A stretch of 62,492 bases of DNA from an uncultured Porphyromonadaceae bacterium. GTDB lineage: Bacteria > Bacteroidota > Bacteroidia > Bacteroidales > Muribaculaceae. Below the pieces are notes generated by a model. That model was not told the origin of the DNA and did no database searches. It worked only from the letters and a program-made list of their open reading frames with translations. Positions 8,491 to 15,220 of the stretch are shown in pieces (the first letter of the stretch is position 1; each line of letters starts with the position of its first letter). The stretch lies in NCBI GenBank assembly GCA_900547825.1, contig URII01000007.1, positions 1-62,492 on the forward strand, given 5' to 3'. The translations under genes and the position numbers were made by a program.

Positions 8491-9173
8491 GATATGGGAT
8501 CCGGATTTACGGTTATTTCATTAAGGCGTCCGTCGCTGAGATGTACGGTGCGGTCACAATCACTGGCAAGTGCTTCGTCGTGTGTCACGATCACGAATGT
8601 GTGGCCGAGATCGCGCCTTAAATCAAAAAACAGCCGGTGGAGTTCATTGCGGTTATGGGTGTCAAGGCTTCCTGTGGGTTCATCGGCCAGCACAACCATG
8701 GGTTCGTTGACAAGTGCCCTGGCAACAGCGGCCCGTTGGCATTCGCCTCCCGAAAGTTTAGCGGGACGATGGGCGGCTCTGTCTTTAAGGCCAAGATAGT
8801 CTATGAGTTTTTTTGCCCGGGCGAAAGCATCGTGGCGCGACCTCCCTCCTATAAGGGCCGGCATGGCGACATTTTCCAGTAAGGTGAATTCAGGCAGAAG
8901 CTGATGGAACTGGAAAACGAATCCGATGTTGGCATTGCGGAACCGAGAGAGGGTACGGCCACGTAACGATCCGAGCGGTGTGCCGTTATAGCTTATTTCG
9001 CCTGAATCAGGACGCATGAGGCTCCCTATGATCTGGAGCAATGTGGTTTTCCCGGCTCCGCTCGGGCCGACAATTGCCATGACCTCACTTTTTTCAATAG
9101 TGAAGTTCACGCAGTCGAGCACCCGGAGGTTGCCGAACTGTTTGGAAATACCGGTTACTTCGATCAATCCCAC
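8487..9173 (-). CDS. LolD-like ABC transporter ATP-binding protein
   Basis: This is an ABC ATPase of 228 residues in the LolD/MacB/FtsE group. Walker A is GPSGAGKTTLLQ (about residues 36-47), the signature is LSGGECQRAAVARAL (about 139-153) and Walker B is VVLADEPTG. LolD powers release of lipoproteins from the inner membrane for transport to the outer membrane by LolA. No permease gene (LolC/E) is adjacent; in Bacteroidales the ATPase is often encoded apart from it. Its stop overlaps the start of a lipoprotein gene, and two exported thioredoxin genes lie upstream, a context that suits envelope biogenesis. Assignment to Lol rather than a MacB-type exporter is inference. Confidence 0.8.
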   Translation of the reverse strand: MGLIEVTGISKQFGNLRVLDCVNFTIEKSEVMAIVGPSGAGKTTLLQIIGSLMRPDSGEISYNGTPLGSLRGRTLSRFRNANIGFVFQFHQLLPEFTLLENVAMPALIGGRSRHDAFARAKKLIDYLGLKDRAAHRPAKLSGGECQRAAVARALVNEPMVVLADEPTGSLDTHNRNELHRLFFDLRRDLGHTFVIVTHDEALASDCDRTVHLSDGRLNEITVNPDPIS

Positions 9174-9192
9174 TGGCGTTGCGGAAACAGTA

Positions 9193-9546
9193 TCAGAGTT
9201 TCAGGGATTCTTTGATAAATGCCTCGAATTCTTCTTCGGTCATGGCTCCGGAGCGCTGGCCTACTATGTTTCCTTTCTTGTCAAGAACCACTATATGCGG
9301 GATGCTGCGCACTCCGTAACGCTGTGCCATGTTAGGGGCTTTGTCAACGTCCACGGATATGAAGCGGGCTTTTTTTGAATAATCTTTCGCTACTTTTTCA
9401 AATACGGGTTTGAATGTACGGCAAGGTCCGCACCATGTGGCGTTGAAGTCGATGACGCGGGGCATCTCTTTTTCTTTCTTATCGGCGGCGCTTACAGCCA
9501 CTATTGCTGATAAGGCTATGATGAGGGCAAGGAATATACGTTTCAT
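9193..9546 (-). CDS. Exported thioredoxin-like protein
   Basis: This 117-residue protein has an N-terminal signal peptide (MKRIFLALIIALSAIVAVSA) followed directly by a compact thioredoxin fold. The redox motif WCGPC is at residues 38-42, and the cis-proline is in SIPHIVVLDKKG. It is probably a periplasmic thiol-disulfide reductant or oxidant. It lies 11 bases downstream of a second, related gene and 19 bases upstream of the lolD-like gene. The two share the segments FKPVFEK, YGV and IPHI, so they look like tandem paralogues. Confidence 0.9.
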   Translation of the reverse strand: MKRIFLALIIALSAIVAVSAADKKEKEMPRVIDFNATWCGPCRTFKPVFEKVAKDYSKKARFISVDVDKAPNMAQRYGVRSIPHIVVLDKKGNIVGQRSGAMTEEEFEAFIKESLKL

Positions 9547-9557
9547 AAGTGAGTTGG

Positions 9558-10022
9558 CTATTTGAGATTTTTAATTAATCCGGCAAACTGTGATTCATCC
9601 ATGTAGCCGGTAAATGTGCGGACGTTGCCGTCGGGCGTTATCACAGTTATATGTGGTATGGCGGTCACGCCGTAGCGTGATGCAAGCCGGGGACATTCGT
9701 CCACGTCGGCTGAGAAAAAATCTATTTTATCGGCATATGCCGCTGCTGTTTTTTCGAATACGGGTTTGAACTCGCGGCAAGGCCCACACCATGTGGCGCT
9801 GAAGTCGATCACTACCGGACGCTCAGGCATTACAGGGATGGTGTCGAGATCCGTAAGGTGTGCTACTGCCGTGGTGGAATTTTCCGGCTGCGGTTGTGTT
9901 TCGGCCGGAAGAGTGGAGGAGTTGTTTTTTGCAGGATCCTGTTTTGATCCCGAGCAGCTTGACATGCAGCCAAGCAGTGTCAGAGCTGTCGTTACAGACA
10001 GAAGCGTGCGTGTAATTTTCAT
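9558..10022 (-). CDS. Thioredoxin-like lipoprotein
   Basis: This 154-residue protein has a signal peptide with candidate lipobox cysteines at residues 19 (LLGC) and 23 (MSSC). A Ser/Pro/Thr-rich linker (about residues 25-65) comes next, then a thioredoxin domain with WCGPC at 78-82 and AIPHITVITPDG as the cis-proline region. It is expected to be anchored in the envelope and to act on disulfides of exported proteins. It is the first gene of the run trx-trx-lolD-nigD-DUF3467-cysS. I see no TAnnTTTG box just upstream, so the operon may be partly read through from mdh past the hairpin at 10069-10099. Confidence 0.88.
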   Translation of the reverse strand: MKITRTLLSVTTALTLLGCMSSCSGSKQDPAKNNSSTLPAETQPQPENSTTAVAHLTDLDTIPVMPERPVVIDFSATWCGPCREFKPVFEKTAAAYADKIDFFSADVDECPRLASRYGVTAIPHITVITPDGNVRTFTGYMDESQFAGLIKNLK

Positions 10023-10068
10023 TTTGATAAAATATTAATGAGGATTGAGTAAGAGAGAAACAGAGTCA

Positions 10069-10099
10069 TTATATGCCGGGATCTGATCCCGGCATATAA
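10069..10099 (-). terminator. Perfect inverted repeat after mdh, possible terminator
   Basis: Positions 10069-10083 and 10085-10099 are perfectly complementary over 15 bases with a single central base. The repeat lies 11 bases past the mdh stop. No T run follows on the minus strand, so termination may be partial; a protein-binding site is the alternative. Confidence 0.6.
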
Positions 10100-10110
10100 T
10101 GTTCTGATGT

Positions 10111-11037
10111 TTATGCCAGAGCGGCATTGGTTTTGTGAACGGCTTCAGCGCTCTTGTGGAAGAGCTCTTTTTCGGCATCGTTGAGGTCGAATTCCACGAT
10201 TTTCTCGATACCGTTGCGTCCGAGTATACAGGGTACGCCTATGCAGAGGTCTTTTTCGCCATACTCGCCGTCAAGGAGTGCCGAGCAGCTGATAAGCTTT
10301 TTCTGGTCATGTAATACGGCTGCCACTACCTGAGCTGCTGCAGCTCCGGGAGCATACCATGCTGAGGTGCCGAGGAGTTTTGTGAGGGTAGCACCGCCTA
10401 CCATAGTGTCGGCAGCAACTTTTTCAAGGCGTTCGGCAGGGATGAGTGATGCGACGGGAAGTCCGCGGTAAGCTGCGAAGCGGGTAAGGGGGATCATGGT
10501 GGTGTCGCCATGGCCGCCTATTACGATTCCTTCAACTTCGGTGGCATTGGCGCCGAGGGCCATGCTGAGGAAGTATTTGAAGCGGGCGCTGTCGAGTGCT
10601 CCACCCATGCCGATGATGCGGTTTTTGGGAAGACCTGCGATTTTGTGGATCAGATAGGTCATGGTGTCCATGGGGTTGGAAACACAGAGAATTATTGCGT
10701 CGGGTGAATATTTGAGCGCGTTCTCTGTTACCGAGCGTACAATGCCGGCGTTTACACCGATGAGTTCTTCACGGGTCATTCCGGGTTTGCGGGGTATACC
10801 GGAAGTTATGACAATGACATCGCTTCCGGCAGTCATGGCGTAATCGTTAGTCACGCCGGTGAGACGGGTGTTAAGGCCGAGGATAGATGCGGTCTGCATG
10901 ATATCCATGGCTTTGCCCTCGGAAAGGCCCTCTTTTATGTCGATTAAAACGACTTCGTCGGCCACTTGGTTGGTGACCAATACGTTTGCACACGTGGCGC
11001 CCACATTTCCGGCGCCTACAACGGTTACCTTTGACAT
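10111..11037 (-). CDS. mdh: Malate dehydrogenase
   Basis: This NAD-dependent enzyme interconverts malate and oxaloacetate in central carbon metabolism. The 308-residue protein starts MSKVTVVGAGNVGATCANVL, the dinucleotide-binding loop. The frame is open 16 codons further upstream, but that extension (NVQLHFKILIV) lies before the conserved start and within the leader, so I chose 11037. The catalytic His is in GGHGDTTMIPLTR and substrate arginines are near GIPRKPGMTREEL. It is of the LDH-like MDH group. It has its own promoter and a following hairpin, so it is probably monocistronic, with some read-through into the thioredoxin operon possible. Confidence 0.95.
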   Translation of the reverse strand: MSKVTVVGAGNVGATCANVLVTNQVADEVVLIDIKEGLSEGKAMDIMQTASILGLNTRLTGVTNDYAMTAGSDVIVITSGIPRKPGMTREELIGVNAGIVRSVTENALKYSPDAIILCVSNPMDTMTYLIHKIAGLPKNRIIGMGGALDSARFKYFLSMALGANATEVEGIVIGGHGDTTMIPLTRFAAYRGLPVASLIPAERLEKVAADTMVGGATLTKLLGTSAWYAPGAAAAQVVAAVLHDQKKLISCSALLDGEYGEKDLCIGVPCILGRNGIEKIVEFDLNDAEKELFHKSAEAVHKTNAALA

Positions 11038-11090
11038 AATGACAATCAGTATTTTAAAATGAAGTTGAACGTTTGGGTTATTCAATCATG

Positions 11091-11120
11091 CAAATTTACT
11101 GAAAATCCCCGAATATCAAA
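11091..11120 (-). promoter_or_regulatory. Promoter of mdh
   Basis: Minus-strand TAAATTTG (11091-11098) is preceded by TTTG (11117-11120) with an 18-base spacer, slightly shorter than the usual 19-21. The predicted leader is about 50 bases. Confidence 0.6.
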
Positions 11121-11175
11121 GTGTGCAGGGGCAAGAACACCATTAACGTTTCCTAAAACCGTGCCGTAATGGAGG

Positions 11176-11991
11176 TCAGTTAATCAACATTGCTTTTGCG
11201 GCAGGGGTCAGCAGGGATGATACGGAGTAGGGGGATACTTCAAGGTCGATTGCTCCGAGAGCGTAAGGCGCTATTTCGTAAGGGTTGTAGTGGAATATTA
11301 TGTTTCCCTCCGAAAGATATACCGAATTGCTGACTGTGATGGGGAATGTGTCGTCGGAATAGAGTTCATCGTAGGTCTGCTGGCCGAGTTTGGCGAGAAG
11401 GCCATCCTTTATCACTGACAACAGGGCGGTGTCGGTGGTTTCGTTTGTGCCGAACAGCCAGGCTTTGTCAATTACTTTGCCGGAAGCGAGGTCGTAGGTA
11501 AAGGGGAATGTGGCCCAGTTGGGATGTGCTCCACCTGTGAATGAGTAGGCTGAAGCCTCATATGTAACGGTCGATTCTGTAAGTTCGGTAATTCTGGTGT
11601 CTAATTTTATATCATAGCAGAATGTGTCGGCAGTGGATGCTGGCACTGAGTCTACTTTCTTTATATCAGCCCCTTCAATTATTGATGTGTTGTCAACGTA
11701 AGCTGTTAGGGCTTCGTTTATATTATAGCCGTCCTTGACCTTGTAAAGTCCGATTATTGAGTCCTGAAGATTGATCAGATCGGCATTGCCTAATTTTTCA
11801 GGCCACTGTGCAGAAGCGCTTATGGTGAGATAGGCGGTAGAGCCGTCAGATTGTTTCAGCTCATAACTTTTAGAGGTCGATTTGAGGATTTCGCGGATCT
11901 CGAACTCTGTTACGTCACTTGATTTTGAAGAGCATGATGTAAGCGCGGCGATTGCGGCTCCCATGCTGAAGATAATCATAAATTTTTTCAT
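11176..11991 (-). CDS. DUF3298/DUF4163-type lipoprotein (RsiV-like fold)
   Basis: This is a 271-residue predicted lipoprotein. The signal peptide ends in the lipobox LTSC with Cys20. The region from about residue 60 to 165 fits DUF4163, and the part from about 165 to 265 fits DUF3298, with the signature YSFTGGAHPNW followed by the Asp/Gly turn in FTYDLASGKVI. This pair of domains is shared with the extracellular part of anti-sigma factor RsiV, which binds lysozyme. Here there is no transmembrane or sigma-binding segment, so a direct anti-sigma role is unlikely. The substrate or ligand is unknown. It is probably transcribed alone. Confidence 0.8.
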   Translation of the reverse strand: MKKFMIIFSMGAAIAALTSCSSKSSDVTEFEIREILKSTSKSYELKQSDGSTAYLTISASAQWPEKLGNADLINLQDSIIGLYKVKDGYNINEALTAYVDNTSIIEGADIKKVDSVPASTADTFCYDIKLDTRITELTESTVTYEASAYSFTGGAHPNWATFPFTYDLASGKVIDKAWLFGTNETTDTALLSVIKDGLLAKLGQQTYDELYSDDTFPITVSNSVYLSEGNIIFHYNPYEIAPYALGAIDLEVSPYSVSSLLTPAAKAMLIN

Positions 11992-12039
11992 AGTGTGGTG
12001 TTGTTGAAATCAGTGTCTATTGTCTGGAAGTTTGTATAA

Positions 12040-12084
12040 ATAAAAAAATCACACCCTCCGACTATAATAACAACTGGAGGGTAT
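12040..12084 (-). terminator. Rho-independent terminator of rpmH
   Basis: A 7-bp stem (12053-12059 with 12076-12082) has a 16-base loop and is followed on the minus strand by a run of seven T. It lies about 40 bases past the rpmH stop. Confidence 0.75.
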
Positions 12085-12123
12085 GATAATGTTTTTTAAC
12101 AAGATGACTATATCGGCCCCGGA

Positions 12124-12279
12124 TTATTTGGAGGCGATAGAGTCGGAAACAGTGAGGCGGGCACGGCCTTTTGCACGGCGGCGTGCAAGGACTTTACGGC
12201 CGTCGGGGGTGGCCATTCTGGCGCGGAAGCCATGCTTGTTCACTCTTTTGCGGTTAGAAGGTTGAAATGTTCTTTTCAT
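12124..12279 (-). CDS. rpmH: 50S ribosomal protein L34
   Basis: The 51-residue product starts MKRTFQPSNRKRVNKHGF and continues with the conserved RARMATPDGRKVLARRRAKG core of L34, a small basic protein of the large ribosomal subunit. The C-terminal tail (RARLTVSDSIASK) is slightly longer than the enterobacterial form, as is common in Bacteroidota. The frame was read directly from the minus strand because the gene is very short. The usual neighbours (dnaA, rnpA) are absent. It has its own promoter (12343-12374) and terminator (12040-12084). Confidence 0.97.
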   Translation of the reverse strand: MKRTFQPSNRKRVNKHGFRARMATPDGRKVLARRRAKGRARLTVSDSIASK

Positions 12280-12342
12280 TGCCGTTTATATGTTTTTATT
12301 GTTTTAATATTTGCTTGAATTTTTCATCTGCATTTCAAGGCG

Positions 12343-12374
12343 CAAAATTAACGCTTATTTTTCACACTCACAAA
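12343..12374 (-). promoter_or_regulatory. Bacteroidota promoter of rpmH
   Basis: Minus-strand TTTG (12371-12374), a 20-base spacer and TAATTTTG (12343-12350) fit the consensus exactly. The leader is about 60 bases. Confidence 0.8.
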
Positions 12375-12522
12375 TGCTGGGGCGTTTTTTTACAGTTAAA
12401 AATCAGTTATGGTAATATATAAAAGCTGTTTATGGTTTTGATGCTGAAGCAGGTGCTACTTGCTGTTGGAGGAATGTATGAAAAAACGTTGTAAAATGAG
12501 CGTGAGGTAAAAGGATAGTTGT

Positions 12523-12530
12523 TATATTTG
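12523..12530 (+). promoter_or_regulatory. Likely -7 element of the pRiA4b-ORF3-like gene
   Basis: TATATTTG matches TAnnTTTG and lies 57 bases before the start codon. A TTG occurs upstream at about 31 bases instead of 19-21, so the -33 box is not convincing. Confidence 0.5.
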
Positions 12531-12587
12531 CGGTGTCAAATCAACGACTCCACAAACTGCAGACAGAACAAAACGAAACATCAAAAT

Positions 12588-13142
12588 ATGATATTCAATT
12601 TTCGCATAGTATCCGATGAAGTCGATAATTTCCGCAGAGAGATAAAGATTGATGCGGATTCGACATTTTTTGATCTCCGCAATGCCATATGTGATTGCGT
12701 AGGTTATGACAAGCAACAGATGCACTCATTCTTTATATGTGAGGAAGGCTGGGAGAAAGGAAAGGAGATAACCCTTGAGGATATGGGATCCGATTCTTCC
12801 GAAGATGTGTATATAATGGATGAGAGTGTGCTCCGTGATTTTATAGAGGATGACGGACAGCGTATGATCTTTGTGTTTGATTATATGACTGACCGTTCGT
12901 TCTTTATGGAAATGAAAAGTTCGGAACCTGGAAAGCATCTTAAAGACCCTCTGTGTACGGTGTCGATGGGCAATCCGCCTTCGGAAACGGTCGATCTTGA
13001 TGAATTTGACGCGCAGTCCGATGCAAAAGCGGCCAAAGCGGCGGCCTCCTCGGATCTTGACGAAGAGTTTTATGGCAGCGATCAATACAACGAGGATGAG
13101 TTTTCGCTTGACGGGTTTGATGAAATGACTTTCGAGGACTGA
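12588..13142 (+). CDS. pRiA4b ORF-3-like acidic protein
   Basis: This 184-residue cytoplasmic protein resembles the plasmid pRiA4b ORF-3 family, whose function is not established. The N-terminal region starts MIFNFRIVSDEVDNFRREI, continues with STFFDLRNAICDCVGYD and HSFFICEEGW, and has a ubiquitin-like or beta-grasp look. The start at 12588 was chosen because this is where family similarity begins; upstream codons are not conserved-looking. The C terminus (about residues 120-184) is very rich in Asp, Glu and Ser (for example DLDEEFYGSDQYNEDEF) and probably disordered. It stands alone between rpmH and a lipid kinase gene and is followed by a strong terminator. Confidence 0.72.
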   Translation: MIFNFRIVSDEVDNFRREIKIDADSTFFDLRNAICDCVGYDKQQMHSFFICEEGWEKGKEITLEDMGSDSSEDVYIMDESVLRDFIEDDGQRMIFVFDYMTDRSFFMEMKSSEPGKHLKDPLCTVSMGNPPSETVDLDEFDAQSDAKAAKAAASSDLDEEFYGSDQYNEDEFSLDGFDEMTFED

Positions 13143-13165
13143 TATACATTAATTAAATAAAGAAA

Positions 13166-13197
13166 GAAAAGGCTCCCGGGGGAAAGGGAGCCTTTTC
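13166..13197 (+). terminator. Terminator of the pRiA4b-ORF3-like gene
   Basis: A perfect 12-bp stem (13166-13177 with 13186-13197) has an 8-base loop. An AAAA/TTTT segment inside the stem gives the U-rich 3' side. It lies 24 bases past the stop codon. Confidence 0.85.
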
Positions 13198-13200
13198 TCG

Positions 13201-13650
13201 TCTGTGGTGCGTCATCCCGACGCGCTGCAAACTTGATTATATGCAATTTTAGCTTTTGTTGTTATGCACAAGTGAATCATAGCAATCCAAATATCCATAA
13301 ACAAAATACAATAATTGACGTGACAACAAGAAATGTGTTGTCATTCGCAAAGATAGTAATAATATTTAATTTGCAAGAATATTTGAGAAAAATTTTTGAA
13401 ATTAATTTAAAAATAATTCCTTTGTGGGGGTAAATGAGTGCGTAAACAGCCAAATACTCAGAGTTTTATTGCGCTTTAAGGTTGTGATAAAATTGTATGT
13501 GCATAGAGTTAAAATGTTTTCTAATAGAGTTAGGTGAGAAATGCGGGGAGTAAATCATAACCGGTGATGTTTTAAAAATTCATATTATCAATAATTATAT
13601 CTTGTTTGACATAATGCAATATAATCCAAATGGATATATTGCAATTGTCA
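13201..13650. other. 450-base AT-rich intergenic region with one inverted repeat
   Basis: No gene is supported here: the only long frame (13233-13433) has a random-looking composition and no homology that I recognise. The region becomes strongly AT-rich from about 13240. One clean 8-bp inverted repeat (13321-13328 with 13336-13343, spacer 7) stands out and could be an operator or a small hairpin. I see no tRNA or known structured RNA. Confidence 0.5.
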
Positions 13651-13652
13651 AA

Positions 13653-13684
13653 ATTGTCTGAGCGGATATTTTTCATTAATTTTG
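13653..13684 (+). promoter_or_regulatory. Promoter of the lipid kinase gene, almost leaderless
   Basis: ATTG (13653-13656), a 20-base spacer and TAATTTTG (13677-13684) fit the Bacteroidota consensus. With the -7 box ending at 13684, transcription should start near 13688, about 5 bases before the ATG at 13693. Confidence 0.7.
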
Positions 13685-13692
13685 CAGCTGTT

Positions 13693-14655
13693 ATGAGCCA
13701 ACGAAGAATTCGACTGATAATAAACCCTATTTCCGGCACTGTAGGAAAAGATGGTATAGGCCGGTATGTGGAATCTGTATTCGGGCATTCCGTGGAAGTA
13801 TGTCAGACTTCCGGCCCAGGTGATGCCACGCGTTTAGGGGCTGAGGCCGCAGGTATGGGATATGATGCTGTGTTGGTGGCCGGTGGTGACGGCACTGTCA
13901 ACGAGACTGCTGCCGGTCTTTGCGGCACGAATGTGCCTTTGGGGATAATTCCTTGCGGCTCGGGTAACGGTCTGGCACGTCATCTTAATATTCCTGTTGA
14001 CATAGCATCATCGGTTGAGATAGCCCGTATGGGTAATATAATAGACTGTGATGCGGGAGAGGTTAACGGGCGACCTTTTTTTTGCACTTTCGGTGTGGGT
14101 TTCGATGCGGCAGTGAGTGAGAAATTCGCACATCAACCGCGGAGGGGGCGTCTTTCGTATGTGCTAAGTGTGTTTAGTGAATATATTAAATACAATCCCC
14201 AGTCGTATACAATTCTGGCCAATGGTCAGGAGCTTACACGCAAAGCTTTTCTGGTAGCTGTGTGCAATGCGTCGCAGTATGGCAACAATGCCTATATAGC
14301 GCCCTATGCCTCGATGACCGACGGACTGCTTGATGTTACAATAGTGCATGCCGGTTCACCTCTTACCACAGCACTTGTAGGGGCAGATCTGCTTACCGGA
14401 CTTATCAACCGCAATATGCTTATCCATACTTTCCGCACAAAATCCCTTTCAATAATCCGCGAAGAGGCTGGAGCAGCCCATATAGACGGGGAGCCGGAGA
14501 TTTTACCTGAGCGTATGGACATACAGTGTAATCCTGGCCGTCTTAAAGTGTTTGCTCCGGGTGCCGAGCCGCATTTCACACCTCTGATAACACCGGCCCA
14601 TAATCTGCTGCGTGACCTGAAGCTCACACTTGCCCACATGTTTAATGAAATATGA
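13693..14655 (+). CDS. Diacylglycerol kinase-like lipid kinase (YegS/DagK family)
   Basis: This 320-residue soluble kinase of the DAGK catalytic family phosphorylates a lipid such as diacylglycerol or sphingoid base. The N terminus RRIRLIINPISGTVGKDG is the usual first strand and turn. The nucleotide-binding signature GGDGTVNETAAGL is near residue 70, then PCGSGNGLARHL near residue 98. The C-terminal domain has HIDGEPEILP. I chose the ATG at 13693 because the frame upstream (from 13630) is not family-like and contains the promoter. In Bacteroidales such enzymes may act in sphingolipid or glycerophospholipid turnover; the substrate is not deducible here. Confidence 0.88.
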   Translation: MSQRRIRLIINPISGTVGKDGIGRYVESVFGHSVEVCQTSGPGDATRLGAEAAGMGYDAVLVAGGDGTVNETAAGLCGTNVPLGIIPCGSGNGLARHLNIPVDIASSVEIARMGNIIDCDAGEVNGRPFFCTFGVGFDAAVSEKFAHQPRRGRLSYVLSVFSEYIKYNPQSYTILANGQELTRKAFLVAVCNASQYGNNAYIAPYASMTDGLLDVTIVHAGSPLTTALVGADLLTGLINRNMLIHTFRTKSLSIIREEAGAAHIDGEPEILPERMDIQCNPGRLKVFAPGAEPHFTPLITPAHNLLRDLKLTLAHMFNEI

Positions 14656-14699
14656 TTAAAAAAACGGACGGGTGTTCGTATTAAACGGTGAGTAATCTC

Positions 14700-14707
14700 T
14701 ATCTTTG
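14700..14707 (+). promoter_or_regulatory. Likely -7 element of the DUF3127 gene
   Basis: TATCTTTG fits TAnnTTTG and lies 58 bases before the start of the DUF3127 gene. No clear -33 TTTG is seen at the usual distance. Confidence 0.5.
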
Positions 14708-14765
14708 CATAATATAGCCTCTCAACCTCTCGGAAAATACAAATAACTTTATATTATATATTTAT

Positions 14766-15188
14766 ATGGAAATTCAAGGAAGAATAATTCTGGCACTCCC
14801 CGAGGTGTCAGGAGTATCGAAAAGTGGAAACAGTTGGAAAAAGCGCGAGTATGTGCTTGAAACACATGATACATATCCTAAAAAGGTGTTCTTTAACTTT
14901 TTCGGAGACCGTGCCGATCAGTATCCTCTGAATGCAGGTGATGAAGTGACGGTGTCGTTTGATCTTGAAAGCCGTGAATTCAACGGGCGGTGGTATACCG
15001 ATGTGCGTGCATGGAAAGCTGAGAAGACCGCAGCTCCTGCAGCGGCGATGGGCGCAGCTCCTATGGCAGGTGCTCCTTATCCTCCCGTTCCCGGCGATAT
15101 GAGCCAGCAGATGCCAGGCGGATATCCTGCGCCTTCACAGCCTGCCGATATCTCTGGCGGAGATGCCACAGATGATCTGCCGTTTTAA
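14766..15188 (+). CDS. DUF3127 protein with SSB-like C-terminal tip
   Basis: This 140-residue cytoplasmic protein of the DUF3127 family looks like an OB-fold. The first about 90 residues form the domain (MEIQGRIILALPEVSGVSKS, KKVFFNFFGD, NAGDEVTVSFDLESREF, WYTDVRAWKAEK). A flexible Ala/Pro/Gly/Met-rich linker (about 91-128) follows, and the protein ends DATDDLPF. That architecture, OB-fold plus linker plus acidic tip ending in Pro-Phe, is the layout of bacterial single-stranded DNA-binding protein, whose tip (DDDIPF in E. coli) recruits repair and replication partners. Function is therefore suggested, not shown. The downstream glf gene is 32 bases away and may share the transcript. Confidence 0.82.
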   Translation: MEIQGRIILALPEVSGVSKSGNSWKKREYVLETHDTYPKKVFFNFFGDRADQYPLNAGDEVTVSFDLESREFNGRWYTDVRAWKAEKTAAPAAAMGAAPMAGAPYPPVPGDMSQQMPGGYPAPSQPADISGGDATDDLPF

Positions 15189-15220
15189 GATTAAGGTTGT
15201 CAAATTGAGTCGCGTACATT

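Noticed and set aside
10111..11085. Longer N terminus for malate dehydrogenase from 11085
   Set aside because: The additional 16 residues precede the conserved MSKVTVVGAGNVG start and lie over the predicted leader.
13233..13433. 66-residue frame in the AT-rich gap
   Set aside because: Composition is random-looking, no domain and no promoter; the region is better described as non-coding.
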